Shown: positions 27,165 to 37,191 of the stretch, piece after piece | How the letters are laid out: each line of letters begins with the position of its first letter | How positions within the stretch are numbered: position 1 is the first letter of the stretch | The notes under the pieces: model-generated | Seen by the model: only the letters and a program-made list of their open reading frames with translations | What the model was told of the DNA's origin: nothing | Database searches by the model: none | Program-made: the position numbers and the translations under genes | Assembly: GCF_000724485.1 (NCBI RefSeq) | Contig: NZ_CP007739.1 | Coordinates: 2,278,843 to 2,342,842, forward strand | DNA length: 64,000 nucleotides | Origin: Bacillus methanolicus MGA3 | GTDB taxonomy: Bacteria; Bacillota; Bacilli; Bacillales; Cytobacillaceae | Reading direction: 5' to 3'

Positions 27165-27659
27165 ATGAAATTTGTGATCGGGATCGAAGCTAGTCCATTA
27201 ATTGATGAACTAACTGATTTTCGAAGTCTGTTGATGTCAGAGACGAAAATCAAGGAAATTTATGAACGTCTTTTTATATTTGATAGCCTCATCGAAGCTG
27301 AACTTGCAAAAGAAATCCTAAACGAAGGGGAAATTTTTGAAGAATGGCACAATTTAATCGTTTTTTCTGATGGACAGGAAGGAGAATGTTTTTTTGATTA
27401 TGGTTTTATCACCGGTAGTAACCAGATATACTTATTTAAGGATTTACTCTGTGCTTTTTCAATCTGTTCTGCGGATGAAAAGATGATTGAAATGGCAAAC
27501 TATCAATTAGATGAGCATCTCATTTTTAAAACGATAACTAATGAAGGGGAAATATATTTTACCGACAGACAAAATGATGAACTTGTTGAACGAATTTGTC
27601 AAGCATATGACATAGAAGTGTCATTTTTAGACCTCGACAACTTAACAAAAAAAAGATAA
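27165..27659 (+). CDS. Hypothetical acidic protein
   Basis: 164 residues, strongly acidic, no membrane segment and no motif I recognise. It has GAAAGGAACG upstream of the ATG at 27165. Its codon use and AT content resemble those of its neighbours. It lies between the divergent yqgX and the short yqgW, a position with a thiamine-binding-type gene (yqgV) in B. subtilis, but the sequence does not resemble that. Residues such as FFDYGFITGSNQIYLFK suggest a beta-rich middle. Confidence 0.72.
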   Translation: MKFVIGIEASPLIDELTDFRSLLMSETKIKEIYERLFIFDSLIEAELAKEILNEGEIFEEWHNLIVFSDGQEGECFFDYGFITGSNQIYLFKDLLCAFSICSADEKMIEMANYQLDEHLIFKTITNEGEIYFTDRQNDELVERICQAYDIEVSFLDLDNLTKKR

Positions 27660-27755
27660 AATATAACTCGAGTGTACACTAAATGTATACATATAAGTTT
27701 CACAATCATTTTATAGCATTTGCCTGATGACTATACAGTAAAGGGGGCTCATTTA

Positions 27756-27929
27756 ATGGGACTTGTTATTATTTTTGGTTTAGTAGCATTGCTTGCTGCT
27801 TATGGAACTTATAGCACAATACGAAATAAAAACTTCCTTGGACTCATTTTTGCAGCGGGTACTTTTGCTGTAATTGGCTGGTTTACAATCATGACTGCAA
27901 TCCACCACGGTATTCCTGCTTCACACTAA
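27756..27929 (+). CDS. yqgW: YqgW, DUF2759 small membrane protein
   Basis: 57 residues, MGLVIIFGLVALLAAYGTYS then a second hydrophobic stretch LGLIFAAGTFAVIGWFTIM, so two membrane helices. It matches Bacillus YqgW. I chose the ATG at 27756 because AAAGGGGGC lies 7 nt before it; the longer frame upstream has no site. Function unknown. Followed by a strong terminator. Confidence 0.9.
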   Translation: MGLVIIFGLVALLAAYGTYSTIRNKNFLGLIFAAGTFAVIGWFTIMTAIHHGIPASH

Positions 27930-27941
27930 AAATTGATTTCG

Positions 27942-27974
27942 AAAAAGACTGCCTTAACTTGGCAGTCTTTTTTT
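27942..27974 (+). terminator. Terminator after yqgW
   Basis: AAAAAGACTGCC, a seven-base loop, GGCAGTCTTTTTTT. It also overlaps the 3' end of yqgU and could serve both strands. Confidence 0.9.
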
Positions 27975-29126
27975 GCTGTAACCGCCATTCTTCAAAAGTG
28001 AAAGGACAAGATGATTTTTTACATCAATGATTTTTTCGAGCTGATTTCCATACAAGCACAATGCCCCGTCAGATGAACAGCTGATCGGTTCATTTTCCAC
28101 GTTTTCCAAAATTACTGTCTCTTCTCTTGTTTCAATGTCAAAAGAGATGAATTCAAAGCCACCTGAATACGTATTTGCGTCACCGCTCGCTTTTAGCCGG
28201 AAGGTATAAAACAGCTTGTCTTCAGGATGAAATTCAAAGTAAGGAACAAGCCAATCGGAGTAACTTGATAATAGTGGAACAATGATACTCGATTTTAACT
28301 TCATTTGATTTGAATAAAAAGTATATACACCATTATCATCTGACTCTTGTGAGAGCCCAATTGTCATCAAATTGTCCCTATAAGCTTTAGCCTGGATGAG
28401 ACCCGTCATGATTGTTTTGATTTTTCCGCTTCCATATTTCACCTTTTTTAATGGAGCTAAAAGTGAAGAATGATTTGCGTCCCAGTCCAAATAAATTAAC
28501 TCGTCTTCTGTCAGCCAGCTGGCAAATGGCTCTGCAAGCTGAAACTCGGATAATTCTTTGTCTTGTATTTTTAAAATGTAAGTATGAAAATCCCACTTCT
28601 CCGTAAACGATGACACAAGAAGTAAATTTTCATTATATGGATTCCATTCAAAAGCGAGTTCAAAAGATTTGATTGTTTTAGAAACTAATTCCTTACCGTT
28701 TGCTGTAAGGATTGTAATCATTCCCTTGTACGATGAATTGGAAGAATGGATTAGTATTCGTTCACGGGAAGGACTAATAAATACTTCAACAATCGGGTAT
28801 TTGCTCTTATATAACAAAGTGCTGCGCCCTGTAAAAAGATTATATTTATAAACATTTGATCCTTGATTTACATTTGATACGTAGACGATCGTTTTATTGT
28901 CAAGCCATCCGATTGCTCTATCAAATTTACCTTCAGAAATTTCAAGAGGAAGGATATCAAAACGTCTTTTTGGTGTTTCTTTAGACAAATTGTTGCTCTG
29001 ATTTTTTTCGTTTTTCTCTTCTTCTTTTTTTTCGAATGAGCATCCAAAGAGCATTAATATGGAAATGAAAACAATAAGCAATAACACACTTCGATTTCTT
29101 ATTATTTTCCATTGCAATCTTTTCAT
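27954..29126 (-). CDS. yqgU: YqgU family lipoprotein
   Basis: 390 residues. The ATG at 29126, preceded by AAAGGTGATG, gives a signal peptide ending in the lipobox LFGC, so the protein is lipid-anchored on the outer membrane face. A Lys/Glu-rich linker follows, and then about 330 residues of beta-rich sequence with repeated blocks (ILPLEISEGKFDRAIGWLDN, TGRSTLLYKS, IDVKNHLVLSLLK) consistent with a beta-propeller. Ligand and role are unknown. Relatives in Bacillus share the position between yqgW and yqgT. Confidence 0.87.
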   Translation of the reverse strand: MKRLQWKIIRNRSVLLLIVFISILMLFGCSFEKKEEEKNEKNQSNNLSKETPKRRFDILPLEISEGKFDRAIGWLDNKTIVYVSNVNQGSNVYKYNLFTGRSTLLYKSKYPIVEVFISPSRERILIHSSNSSYKGMITILTANGKELVSKTIKSFELAFEWNPYNENLLLVSSFTEKWDFHTYILKIQDKELSEFQLAEPFASWLTEDELIYLDWDANHSSLLAPLKKVKYGSGKIKTIMTGLIQAKAYRDNLMTIGLSQESDDNGVYTFYSNQMKLKSSIIVPLLSSYSDWLVPYFEFHPEDKLFYTFRLKASGDANTYSGGFEFISFDIETREETVILENVENEPISCSSDGALCLYGNQLEKIIDVKNHLVLSLLKNGGYSKKRLPS

Positions 29127-29204
29127 TTCCACATCACCTTTTCTAGTACTATCTATCTGTACGTAATCTTCTATAAAATGTTTCAGTTTTTTTCCATTTG
29201 ACAA

Positions 29205-29302
29205 AAATAAGGGTCAGACCCTTCCCATACAATCAATTGACAAACAATCATAAAACTCATTCTGAATATTGTCATTGTAGGATGGAGTCAGACCCTTATG
29301 AA
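29205..29302. repeat. Imperfect inverted-repeat element (about 98 bp)
   Basis: The two ends mirror each other: ATAAGGGTCAGACCCTTCC on the left and the reverse complement ATAAGGGTCTGACTCCATCC on the right. Inner segments TACAATCAATTGACAA and TTGTCATTGTA also pair. The left arm contains its own perfect palindrome AAGGGTCAGACCCTT. It lies in the gap between the divergently placed yqgT end and yqgU start and carries no ORF. It resembles the small dispersed elements of Bacillus genomes (GGGTCAGACCC motif). Confidence 0.72.
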
Positions 29303-29405
29303 TCGAATGAAGTTGTAAAAATATGATCTTTACGACCACAACCGTCACAGGTGATTTTTGCAATGCTAATCAATCATTTTTAAGTAATTAAAAGGAAAAA
29401 CAAGG

Positions 29406-30593
29406 CTACATGTATAAAGCTGCCAGAAAAATTCCCAAAACTTCCTCATAAATTTGATCAAATTGAGAAAGTGGCAATGGATTTGTGCCCTCCCCTAATT
29501 CGATCGTAAATCCAGGGCGGCGAAATTCCTGTATAAACCAATCTCTATATCCTGCATGACTGTCAATGTAACGGACCGATTTATAACCGCTCACTCTTGC
29601 AAATTCATTTGCTATTCTTTCAGATTCCGAAGGTTCCAATCCTTCATATCCCCAATAAAATTCTTTTCCTTGCGTATGGAATGCAAGCATCCTGTCAAAA
29701 TCAATCATTCTAGCCAGATTTGCCATTTCAATAGCCTCCGGTTCGGTAAGCGGGGTATCACCTGGATAATCTCTTGGTGCAGGAGCTTTAGGTTCTTTTC
29801 TTTCTTTTTCAATTTCCCACTTTGCCGGAAATTGTTTATTAAGGTCTATACCGCGAATATTTCCCTTCCAGCCGGTATAATCGGTACTGCCTTTATTTAT
29901 TTTCATGACACTTTCCCTCATTTCTTCCGGAGGCCCGTTTAAAACTAAATTGACTCCATCCGGATTAACCATAGGGATTATTGTAAGGTCAACACTGTTA
30001 TAAAGAGGAAGTGTAGATAATCCTCTAATCAAGGTTGAATTTGTTAAAGAAAGGAGGAAAGTGTTTAAATAACTCATTAGAATTGAAGTCGTGATCCATT
30101 CATTCGCATGGAATGAAGCATTCATTTGTACCTTTTTTTGTCCATTCCCGAGCCTTATTTGTTGTATAGGCAATCCAAACACACTTTTTCCTATCAAGTT
30201 TATATTTAAAAATGGATATATTTCCTTTAATTTGTTAATATCAGCCTGTAAAACCTGATAATTGTATTCTCTCTTCCCGTTTACAATGGGAGAAGTTACC
30301 CTAACCGGCAAAAGTATATTTTCTCCTGCCTTTAACTGATTAGGATTGACATTTTGATTCAAAAGCAGCAAGGCATCAACTGACATATTGCCGGTGGCAG
30401 AAAGCTTCCAAAAAGTATCATTTTCTCTTATCGTATAAGATCTTGAAATAAATCCTGGGATTTCTATTTCCTGCCCAATTTGTAATCTGGCAGGGTTAAG
30501 ATCAGGATTTGAATCAGTAATCAAATTCAATGGAATTCGAAAAAGCTGACTATAATACCAGAAAGAATCACCGGACCGAGCTCGAACTTTCAT
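29406..30593 (-). CDS. yqgT: M14-family gamma-D-glutamyl-L-diamino acid endopeptidase with two LysM domains
   Basis: 395 residues. LysM 1 is at about residues 2-48 (RARSGDSFWYYSQLFRIPLN) and LysM 2 at about 50-95 (YTIRENDTFWKLSATGNMSV), followed by an M14 zinc carboxypeptidase domain with the ligands HANE in ASFHANEW, a histidine in AFHTQGKEF and the catalytic glutamate in FTIELGEG. This is the layout of endopeptidase I, which cuts peptidoglycan stem peptides between D-Glu and meso-diaminopimelate. No signal peptide is present, which fits a role inside the sporulating mother cell or in peptide recycling. The start at 30593 follows AAGGAGGTG. Confidence 0.92.
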   Translation of the reverse strand: MKVRARSGDSFWYYSQLFRIPLNLITDSNPDLNPARLQIGQEIEIPGFISRSYTIRENDTFWKLSATGNMSVDALLLLNQNVNPNQLKAGENILLPVRVTSPIVNGKREYNYQVLQADINKLKEIYPFLNINLIGKSVFGLPIQQIRLGNGQKKVQMNASFHANEWITTSILMSYLNTFLLSLTNSTLIRGLSTLPLYNSVDLTIIPMVNPDGVNLVLNGPPEEMRESVMKINKGSTDYTGWKGNIRGIDLNKQFPAKWEIEKERKEPKAPAPRDYPGDTPLTEPEAIEMANLARMIDFDRMLAFHTQGKEFYWGYEGLEPSESERIANEFARVSGYKSVRYIDSHAGYRDWFIQEFRRPGFTIELGEGTNPLPLSQFDQIYEEVLGIFLAALYM

Positions 30594-30700
30594 GTTACAC
30601 CTCCTTCCATCATTAAAAAATCTATGATGAAAAATAAAAAAAATAACTTTCTTTGTCTTATACATAATCAATAATAAGCAGCATATTACTTGCGAACCTA

Positions 30701-30736
30701 AAAAAAGGGCCGACTCACAGGCAAAGAGTCAGCCCC
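30701..30736 (-). terminator. Terminator after the LTA synthase gene
   Basis: On the minus strand GGGCTGACTC pairs with GAGTCGGCCC and is followed by TTTTTT. Confidence 0.85.
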
Positions 30737-30745
30737 AGCTATCCA

Positions 30746-32641
30746 CTATTCAATTTCTTTATTTATTCCATTTCCTTTATCACGGTATTTTGTCTTTTCA
30801 TAGAACCGCAATAAGTCCCCATAAATAATTTTATCAGAATATTCAAGTTCATTTTTTGCTTTTTCCATATATGGTTCACATGCGTTCTTATTTGCTACAG
30901 GTTCACCGGTTGCCTTATCATAACATGTTTCACGTGTATACACATAATCTTTCGTAATAAAACTACCATCCCTTAAGACAGCAAAATCCATTTTGTTTTT
31001 AGAGAATAAATCTGAACCGAATTGAATGTCTTGTTTCGTATCAATACCAAGCAAATGCAGAATTGTCGGCTTTAGGTCGATTTGCCCTGAAACAGTTGAA
31101 ATCGTTTTGCTTTTATGTCCAGGTATATGAATAATTAGCGGAACCCTTTGCAGCTGCGTGCTTACAAATGGTGTTATTTCCTGACCAAGGTATTCACTCA
31201 TCGCTTTATTATGGTTTTCTGAAATTCCATAATGATCTCCATAAAGAATAATAATCGAGTCCTCATAAAGTCCTTCGTCTTTTAATTTTTGGATAAAGTT
31301 CTTCAAAGCTTCATCCTCATAACGTACGGTTGTAAAATAATTATTTACAGTTTTATCATTTGAAGTATACGGCTCAATTAACATATCTTCTTCTTTTAAC
31401 TCAAATGGAAAGTGGTTTGTTAATGTAATCAATTTTGCATAAAAAGGTTTTGGCATTTCCTTTAAGTGCTTTATAGACTGTTCAAAGAAATCCATGTCCT
31501 TTAAGCCCCAGCCAACTGAATTTTCTTCATTGACTTCATAGTCGTTAATATCATAGAAACGTTGATAGCCAAGTGATTTATACATAATATCTCTATTCCA
31601 AAAGCTTTTGTTATTTGCATGCAAAGATGCAGTAAAATATCCGTATTTATTCAAAATTTCCGGAGTTGCTGTATATTCATTTCCAGAGTGAGTAAAGAAT
31701 ACCGCACCACGGCTTAATGGGTATAGTGAATTCTCCACGATAAACTCAGAATCGGATGTTTTCCCCTGGCCTGTTTGGTGGTAAAAATTATCAAAGTAAT
31801 AGCTTTCTTTAATAAAATCATTTAAGAACGGCGTAATTTCTTGACCATTCACTGTTCGATTGAGAACAAAGCTTTGTGTTGATTCCATCGATACTAAAAT
31901 GACATTTTTTCCTTTTGCAATACCAAACATGTCATTGTTAGGCTGCTTATAATTAGCACGAACATAGTTGTCGATGTCCGCTAATTCACTGCCGTCAGCA
32001 AACGCCCGCTGAGCAGAAGACTTTGACTGAAGAAAAGCATCGTAAATATGGTAATTGTATGTCCCAATATTTTTTATCAGCATTTCACGGTCAAATGTCC
32101 GCGTCAAAAGCTGCGGGCGTTCAGTTTCTGCAAGGCCCAGATTTAAGAAAGCGATGGCAATTGCGATTAAAAAATATGCTCGTCTGTGCACCTTTGAATA
32201 CTCGCGATAACCAACAAATTTTGGTTTGAATTTGACAATTAAAGCGAGAATAATAAAGTCAGAGAAATACAAAAAATCACTTAAATTCAATAATTCATTT
32301 ACACTGCTTCCTAGATCGCTCATATTGCTTGTTTGGAACAAGACCGGTATAGTCAGGAAATCATTAAAAAACCTGTAAAAGACAACGTTTGCAAACAAAA
32401 CGGCAGACACTAGAAAGCTAGTAATCAAAATATACCGGTTTTGATTTTTTTCCTTTAGAAATAAACTAATGCCAAAAATAAATAACAGGAAGCTAAGTGG
32501 ATTAATAAATAAGATAAATTCCTGCTTCCAGTTTTCAATTTTTATATCAAAGCTAGTTTTGTAGACAATATACGTTTTTAGCCAAAGAAGCACTGTCGCA
32601 ATTGCAAACAATGACACCTTTGGCCATTTAAATTTACGCAT
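30746..32641 (-). CDS. yqgS: LtaS-type glycerophosphate transferase (YqgS)
   Basis: 631 residues. Five N-terminal membrane helices occupy about residues 8-185, followed by an extracellular sulfatase-fold domain. Catalytic features are the metal and nucleophile loop [12 protein letters not shown] with the nucleophilic threonine, [13 protein letters not shown], and [15 protein letters not shown]. Enzymes of this family polymerise or prime the glycerophosphate chain of lipoteichoic acid outside the membrane, drawing on phosphatidylglycerol, and are often processed by signal peptidase after the last helix. A Bacillus genome usually has several paralogues; position matches YqgS. GGGAGGG precedes the ATG. 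Confidence 0.93.
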   Translation of the reverse strand: MRKFKWPKVSLFAIATVLLWLKTYIVYKTSFDIKIENWKQEFILFINPLSFLLFIFGISLFLKEKNQNRYILITSFLVSAVLFANVVFYRFFNDFLTIPVLFQTSNMSDLGSSVNELLNLSDFLYFSDFIILALIVKFKPKFVGYREYSKVHRRAYFLIAIAIAFLNLGLAETERPQLLTRTFDREMLIKNIGTYNYHIYDAFLQSKSSAQRAFADGSELADIDNYVRANYKQPNNDMFGIAKGKNVILVSMESTQSFVLNRTVNGQEITPFLNDFIKESYYFDNFYHQTGQGKTSDSEFIVENSLYPLSRGAVFFTHSGNEYTATPEILNKYGYFTASLHANNKSFWNRDIMYKSLGYQRFYDINDYEVNEENSVGWGLKDMDFFEQSIKHLKEMPKPFYAKLITLTNHFPFELKEEDMLIEPYTSNDKTVNNYFTTVRYEDEALKNFIQKLKDEGLYEDSIIILYGDHYGISENHNKAMSEYLGQEITPFVSTQLQRVPLIIHIPGHKSKTISTVSGQIDLKPTILHLLGIDTKQDIQFGSDLFSKNKMDFAVLRDGSFITKDYVYTRETCYDKATGEPVANKNACEPYMEKAKNELEYSDKIIYGDLLRFYEKTKYRDKGNGINKEIE

Positions 32642-32881
32642 CTTTTTTTTACCCTCCCTGTTACGTGGACAGATATGGACCTATTCTTTATGTATTTCAA
32701 TTTCTTGGCAAACAATTATACAATATCTTAATACTTTTTTTACAAAAATGCAATTCTCCCTTAAAGAATATAATTATAGACTTGTACATTTAGACGTATT
32801 CTCTTACATAAATAAATAGACGTTTGAAATCAAAAAAAGTTTCAGATTTATCCATTTTCGAAAAATATCAGAATTATTTAC

Positions 32882-32915
32882 AAAAAAAGGAGCATCCTTT
32901 CTTTCCGGAAGCTCC
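32882..32915 (-). terminator. Terminator after glcK
   Basis: Minus strand GGAGCTTCCGGA pairs with TCCTTGCTCC-like arms around TTTCTT: GGAGC with GCTCC plus an inner TCC/GGA pair, and then TTTTTTT. Confidence 0.75.
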
Positions 32916-32929
32916 TAGCACAGTTCAAT

Positions 32930-33907
32930 TTACTTTTGAACAATTCTATTCTTAACAAGCCATGCTGCTCCAATAACACCTGCATCATTTCCGAGTGTCG
33001 CTATCAAAATTTTGGTGGATACAGCCACTCTTGGAAAAGCAAATTTTTTAAAATATTCTTTGACAGGTTTTAAAAGCACTTCACCGGCTTTCGAAACACC
33101 GCCGCCTAAAACAATCTTTTCAGGATTAAGAGTGTTCGCTACATTGGCAAGCGCTAATCCTAGGTAATAAGCTACTTCATCAATTATTTCATTGGCAAGC
33201 GGATCGTGATTGCTCGCACAATCGAAAACATCCTTTGAAGTAATCGCACCGTTTTTCATATATCTTTCTGCCAAATCCCCTGCATTTTCTTTTTCGGCAA
33301 GCTTTTCATTTGCGATACGGACAATACCCGTTGCCGAAGCAATTGTTTCAAGACAACCCGTTTTTCCACAATTACACGGAACTCCACCTTCTAGTTTTGA
33401 TGTAATATGGCCTATTTCACCTGCAGCACCACTGATTCCATGAAGGATGTCTCCGTTTGCGATTACACCTCCGCCAACACCTGTTCCAAGCGTTATACAA
33501 ACTAAGTCTTTTGCTCCGTTGCCGGCCCCTTTCCACATTTCTCCTAATGCAGCACAATTTGCATCATTATCAATCATAACAGGCAGGGAAGTTTCCACTT
33601 CCAATAAATCTCTTAAAGGGTACTCATTTTCCCAGCCAAGATTGATAGCTTCGTAAACGGTTCCTGTTGCTAAATTAACAGGACCCGGTGCTCCGATACC
33701 GATTCCAATCAGCTTGCTTTTTGGCTGATCAAGTTCTTCCAGTTTTCGGTCGATTGCTTTTGCAATATTCGTTGTAATTTTTTTCCCGTTATCGGATTTG
33801 TCAGTTGGGATTTCCCATTTATGAACAATCCCACCATAAGTTGTAATAAATGCAAGTTTTGTCGTTGTTCCGCCAAGATCCACCCCAACAATCCACTTTT
33901 CAGCCAT
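32930..33907 (-). CDS. glcK: Glucokinase (ROK family)
   Basis: 325-residue ROK sugar kinase. The ATP-binding loop [11 protein letters not shown] is at the N-terminus, the sugar-binding segments are GAPGPVN and [10 protein letters not shown], and the ROK zinc motif is [22 protein letters not shown]. It phosphorylates glucose freed inside the cell, for example from disaccharides. The ATG at 33907 follows AGGTGGGG. It lies 21 nt downstream of yqgQ, forming the usual yqgQ-glcK pair. Confidence 0.95.
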   Translation of the reverse strand: MAEKWIVGVDLGGTTTKLAFITTYGGIVHKWEIPTDKSDNGKKITTNIAKAIDRKLEELDQPKSKLIGIGIGAPGPVNLATGTVYEAINLGWENEYPLRDLLEVETSLPVMIDNDANCAALGEMWKGAGNGAKDLVCITLGTGVGGGVIANGDILHGISGAAGEIGHITSKLEGGVPCNCGKTGCLETIASATGIVRIANEKLAEKENAGDLAERYMKNGAITSKDVFDCASNHDPLANEIIDEVAYYLGLALANVANTLNPEKIVLGGGVSKAGEVLLKPVKEYFKKFAFPRVAVSTKILIATLGNDAGVIGAAWLVKNRIVQK

Positions 33908-33928
33908 GTTCCCCACCTTTTTTCCTTT

Positions 33929-34138
33929 TCAGCTTTTTCGCTTTTTGTCTTTTTCTCTTTCAATTTCATTTCTTAATAGCAAAAGTGCTGATTGGAACTC
34001 TTTTGTCTCAATTAGCTGCGATTGGTAAAGTTCTTTTAATTCGATTTCCATCAGTTCTAAATCAGCCAGTCTATCCCCAACATAAATCAGCGTGCCGTAT
34101 TTCAATAACAACTGTTGAATATCATAAATTGATTTCAT
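33929..34138 (-). CDS. yqgQ: YqgQ, DUF910 family
   Basis: 69 residues starting MKSIYDIQQLLLKYGTLIYVGDR, a small helical protein of the DUF910 family. The ATG at 34138 follows GAGGTTGTTC. The family is proposed to bind single-stranded nucleic acids. It is encoded just before glcK, as in most Bacillus. Confidence 0.93.
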   Translation of the reverse strand: MKSIYDIQQLLLKYGTLIYVGDRLADLELMEIELKELYQSQLIETKEFQSALLLLRNEIEREKDKKRKS

Positions 34139-34352
34139 AATGAACAACCTCATAAATTGCAAAATTATCACCGCTAGCATTCATGAAATAAGTATAATCC
34201 AAACAAACACACGGCTCAAGAAAGTTCACTGTGATTGATCGGACACATAGGTTAAAAATCATACAAGCACAGCATATTGTGCCGTCCCTGTCATATATAT
34301 CATTAATAAAGACAACCATTTTTGCAATTATGTTTTCAAAGAGGGATATATA

Positions 34353-35228
34353 ATGAAAAAAAATATTTTTCTGTTCATAACTATATGTTTTATTGCTGCA
34401 TCGATTTTTAAACTATATCAGCGCCAACCGGTAAAAGAAAGCATTACCTTTTTTCCGATTGATCATAATGTAGTCTTTTCGAAAGCTTATACAAAATTGG
34501 ATTTGTTGGATAAAAAAAAACATGATCAATATTCTGTCGCTTGGAAGATTGAATCTACACTTGAGCGCAAGGCATATTTGCGACAGGATATTGGCTTTTT
34601 ATTTGCAAACGGCCGTTTAAAAGGGAAAATGGGAAAATGGAAACAAAATACAGCGTCTCTTACCCAAGAACAAATCATTCATGGGAAAGATAGCTGTCAT
34701 CTAGAAGCTATTTCATTCCATCATGCCGAAATCCATTATAATAATGAACAAATCTTTAGTGCTCAAACGATGTCTGCCGACCATTTGTACGTCATTTATT
34801 CATCATTTCGTCCTTTGCAGTCTTTTCGGACTCCGGGAACAAAAGAAGAAACAGAATGGAAAACCACGATTGACAAAATTACGAATCAAGAGCTGGAATC
34901 AAGCTGGACAAACGCAACCGACCATTTTTCAATAAAGCGAGATCAATATATCAGTATACCATTGACAGCATTAATTGATTATAATTACCGTCCCTTACCG
35001 GGTTTTACGAAACATGAGACAGAGCGAATACTAGGCAACCTGTGGGAAGGATTGTATAAAAATTATTTCCTAGGAATTAAAAAAAGGAACGGCACCGTTG
35101 TTGATTCAGAAAACAGTATCGTTCCCCTTATTTTCCTTGCAAAGAACAAGTCTCATTTAATCATCATAACGGAGACTGCAGATGGTGAACCGATTATGTT
35201 TCGCCAGCTGATTCCCCGGAGCCGTTAA
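34353..35228 (+). CDS. Hypothetical protein with N-terminal membrane anchor
   Basis: 291 residues. Residues 4-20 (NIFLFITICFIAASIFKLY) form a signal-anchor and the rest is outside the cell membrane with no lipobox. I recognise no domain. The stretch QDIGFLFANGRLKGKMGKWK and the later HLIIITETADGEPIMF suggest a compact beta domain. The start follows AGAGGGATATATA. The gene is convergent with gluP, and their 3' ends overlap by 35 nt. It has no counterpart I know at this place in B. subtilis. Confidence 0.78.
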   Translation: MKKNIFLFITICFIAASIFKLYQRQPVKESITFFPIDHNVVFSKAYTKLDLLDKKKHDQYSVAWKIESTLERKAYLRQDIGFLFANGRLKGKMGKWKQNTASLTQEQIIHGKDSCHLEAISFHHAEIHYNNEQIFSAQTMSADHLYVIYSSFRPLQSFRTPGTKEETEWKTTIDKITNQELESSWTNATDHFSIKRDQYISIPLTALIDYNYRPLPGFTKHETERILGNLWEGLYKNYFLGIKKRNGTVVDSENSIVPLIFLAKNKSHLIIITETADGEPIMFRQLIPRSR

Positions 35229-36789
35229 TTTTTCTTAATAGGTCTTTATACTCTTTTTGGTCAGGTTTTATCCTTGCTGCTTTTTCAGCATGAATACGAG
35301 CTGCTTCTATATTATTTTCATGATAATAAATTAACGCAAGATTAAAATGAGCTTCATGAAAATCCGGTTTCATTTTAATGGCCTTTTGCAAATGTTCCTT
35401 GGCATCAGTGACATTTCCTCTTTTTATTTCCGTATACGACAGAAGAAAATAAAGATTTGCCGATGGTTTATTTTCTTTAGCATAATTATTTAACAGCTCA
35501 TAGGCTTTATCATAATTTTTTGATTGAATGTATTCCTGGGCAAGGACGAGCACAGACTGCTCATCGACGTTTTGGGCCGCTTCTTTATATCCATATTTTA
35601 ACAAACTAGTGGCAATAAAAAAAGCTAACACAAGAGATAATCCTTGAAAAAGGATTTTCTTTTTTCTTGGAAAATGAAGAACTCCGGCAGCTAAAAAACC
35701 GCCGATTAGACCGCCAATGTGGCCGGCATTATCGATTCCTGGAAGTGTAAACCCTAATGCCAAGTTAATCCCAAGGACAACGAGGATATTCATGCCCATA
35801 GTCCGGAAAAATAGCCGCGGATGAATGACCCCAAAATAAAGCAAAGCACCAAAACAACCAAAAATTGCCCCGCTTGCCCCTGCTGATAGGCTTGGGCTGA
35901 ACACAAAACTAGCAAGCGAACCTGCAAATCCTGCAGCCAAATATATAAGCATAAATCGTACATTTCCATATATTCTCTCGACGACTGTGCCAAGGTAGTA
36001 TAAAGCGAGCGTGTTCATCAATAAATGAAGAAGTCCAATATGAAGGAAAATAGGTGTAAAAAAGCGCCACCATTCTCCTTCATTAATTAACGGATTAAAT
36101 TTTGCCCCAAATCGAATAAGCGTTGACGTATTTGTACTTCCTCCGTTTAACTCCAATAACAAGAAAACAGCAATTTGCAAAATCATAAATACATATGTAA
36201 AAAAGGGCTTCCCGTTATTAAAAACGGCTTTTTCAGCATTCATATGTTCTTTTGCTGCCTGCAATGCTGAAGCTTTCACTGCTTCAATATCGCTTTCCGA
36301 ATAATCGTCCTTTAAGTCAAAAGATAATGATTTGCTAAAATAGTGTTCGAGATTTTGTAAAACATTTACAGTATTATTTTTTTCAATTAAGAATGTCATA
36401 ACACTTGTTCGATCAGTTTGCGGAATTGTAAAAGGTTTTTCAATTCGGAACTGGTAATCGTCAACAGGCGGATAAGGAGTTACATACACATTAACGACAG
36501 AAAGATGTCTCAGGCCCAGCTGTTTTCTTATTCTTTCACCGTTCAATGCAGTCAATTCAATATCCCTCTGCATCCAATTGCTCCAATCAACATCATATCG
36601 CAGCATTCTTATAATCTGAGCTTGTTTATTTTCCAGTTTTTCAAGCCAAAGCTCCTTTTGATCAGCGGATAATTGAATAATCCTATACTGTTGGTTCGAT
36701 ATGAGGAAGTGTGCCAACCTCCAAAAAAGAAAATCCTCTCGAAAACTCAACTTTTCCCCTACTTTCTGATATTCATCTTTAGTGTTCAA
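35194..36789 (-). CDS. gluP: Rhomboid protease GluP (YqgP) with TPR tail
   Basis: 531 residues: a cytoplasmic N-domain (about 1-195), a rhomboid core of about seven helices (about 200-390), and a C-terminal TPR region (about 400-520, FHEAHFNLALIYYHENNIEAA). The Ser-His dyad is present: GASG in SAGASGAIFGCFGALLY and the histidine in NAGHIGGLIGG. In B. subtilis this protease cuts the magnesium transporter MgtE and presents it to FtsH. The start is a TTG at 36789 without a clear ribosome binding site, so the N-terminus is uncertain. Confidence 0.93.
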   Translation of the reverse strand: MNTKDEYQKVGEKLSFREDFLFWRLAHFLISNQQYRIIQLSADQKELWLEKLENKQAQIIRMLRYDVDWSNWMQRDIELTALNGERIRKQLGLRHLSVVNVYVTPYPPVDDYQFRIEKPFTIPQTDRTSVMTFLIEKNNTVNVLQNLEHYFSKSLSFDLKDDYSESDIEAVKASALQAAKEHMNAEKAVFNNGKPFFTYVFMILQIAVFLLLELNGGSTNTSTLIRFGAKFNPLINEGEWWRFFTPIFLHIGLLHLLMNTLALYYLGTVVERIYGNVRFMLIYLAAGFAGSLASFVFSPSLSAGASGAIFGCFGALLYFGVIHPRLFFRTMGMNILVVLGINLALGFTLPGIDNAGHIGGLIGGFLAAGVLHFPRKKKILFQGLSLVLAFFIATSLLKYGYKEAAQNVDEQSVLVLAQEYIQSKNYDKAYELLNNYAKENKPSANLYFLLSYTEIKRGNVTDAKEHLQKAIKMKPDFHEAHFNLALIYYHENNIEAARIHAEKAARIKPDQKEYKDLLRKINGSGESAGET

Positions 36790-36920
36790 GGATGTATTTT
36801 ACATAAGATGCGATCCCGCAATTGTCTCTTTTTTTCATTTTTTTCTTACTAAATATTATAAACCAAAGACTGCCTTCCTTTAAAAAATGAGTTTCTGGGA
36901 ATGAACTTTTCATAAAAAAT

Positions 36921-36943
36921 AAAAAGACCTTTTCGGCCTTTTT
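36921..36943 (-). terminator. Terminator after yqgO
   Basis: AAAAAGGCC, loop GAAAA, GGTCTTTTT on the minus strand, overlapping the yqgO stop codon. Confidence 0.75.
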
Positions 36944-37133
36944 AATACTGTCGACTTGGGTAAACAGATTGAATGATTCTATTCTGAACACCCGGAACAT
37001 TCATAAAAATACTTACTAAGAAACGCCGGATAAAAGAATTTCCAAAAAGTACATTAACCAACCGATACCGATTTTGATAAATAATATAACACGCTGTTCC
37101 AATCATAATTATTGTTGTGAGCATTCGTATCAT
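36942..37133 (-). CDS. yqgO: YqgO small membrane protein
   Basis: 63 residues with one N-terminal membrane helix (MLTTIIMIGTACYIIYQNRY) and a basic tail. Position between gluP and yqgN and size match Bacillus YqgO. CGGAGGG lies upstream of the ATG at 37133. Function unknown. Confidence 0.82.
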   Translation of the reverse strand: MIRMLTTIIMIGTACYIIYQNRYRLVNVLFGNSFIRRFLVSIFMNVPGVQNRIIQSVYPSRQY

Positions 37134-37191
37134 TTTTCATCCCTCCGTTCTTATTTTAAGAAAGAAGGGTGGATTTTATCCTGTTTACTGA

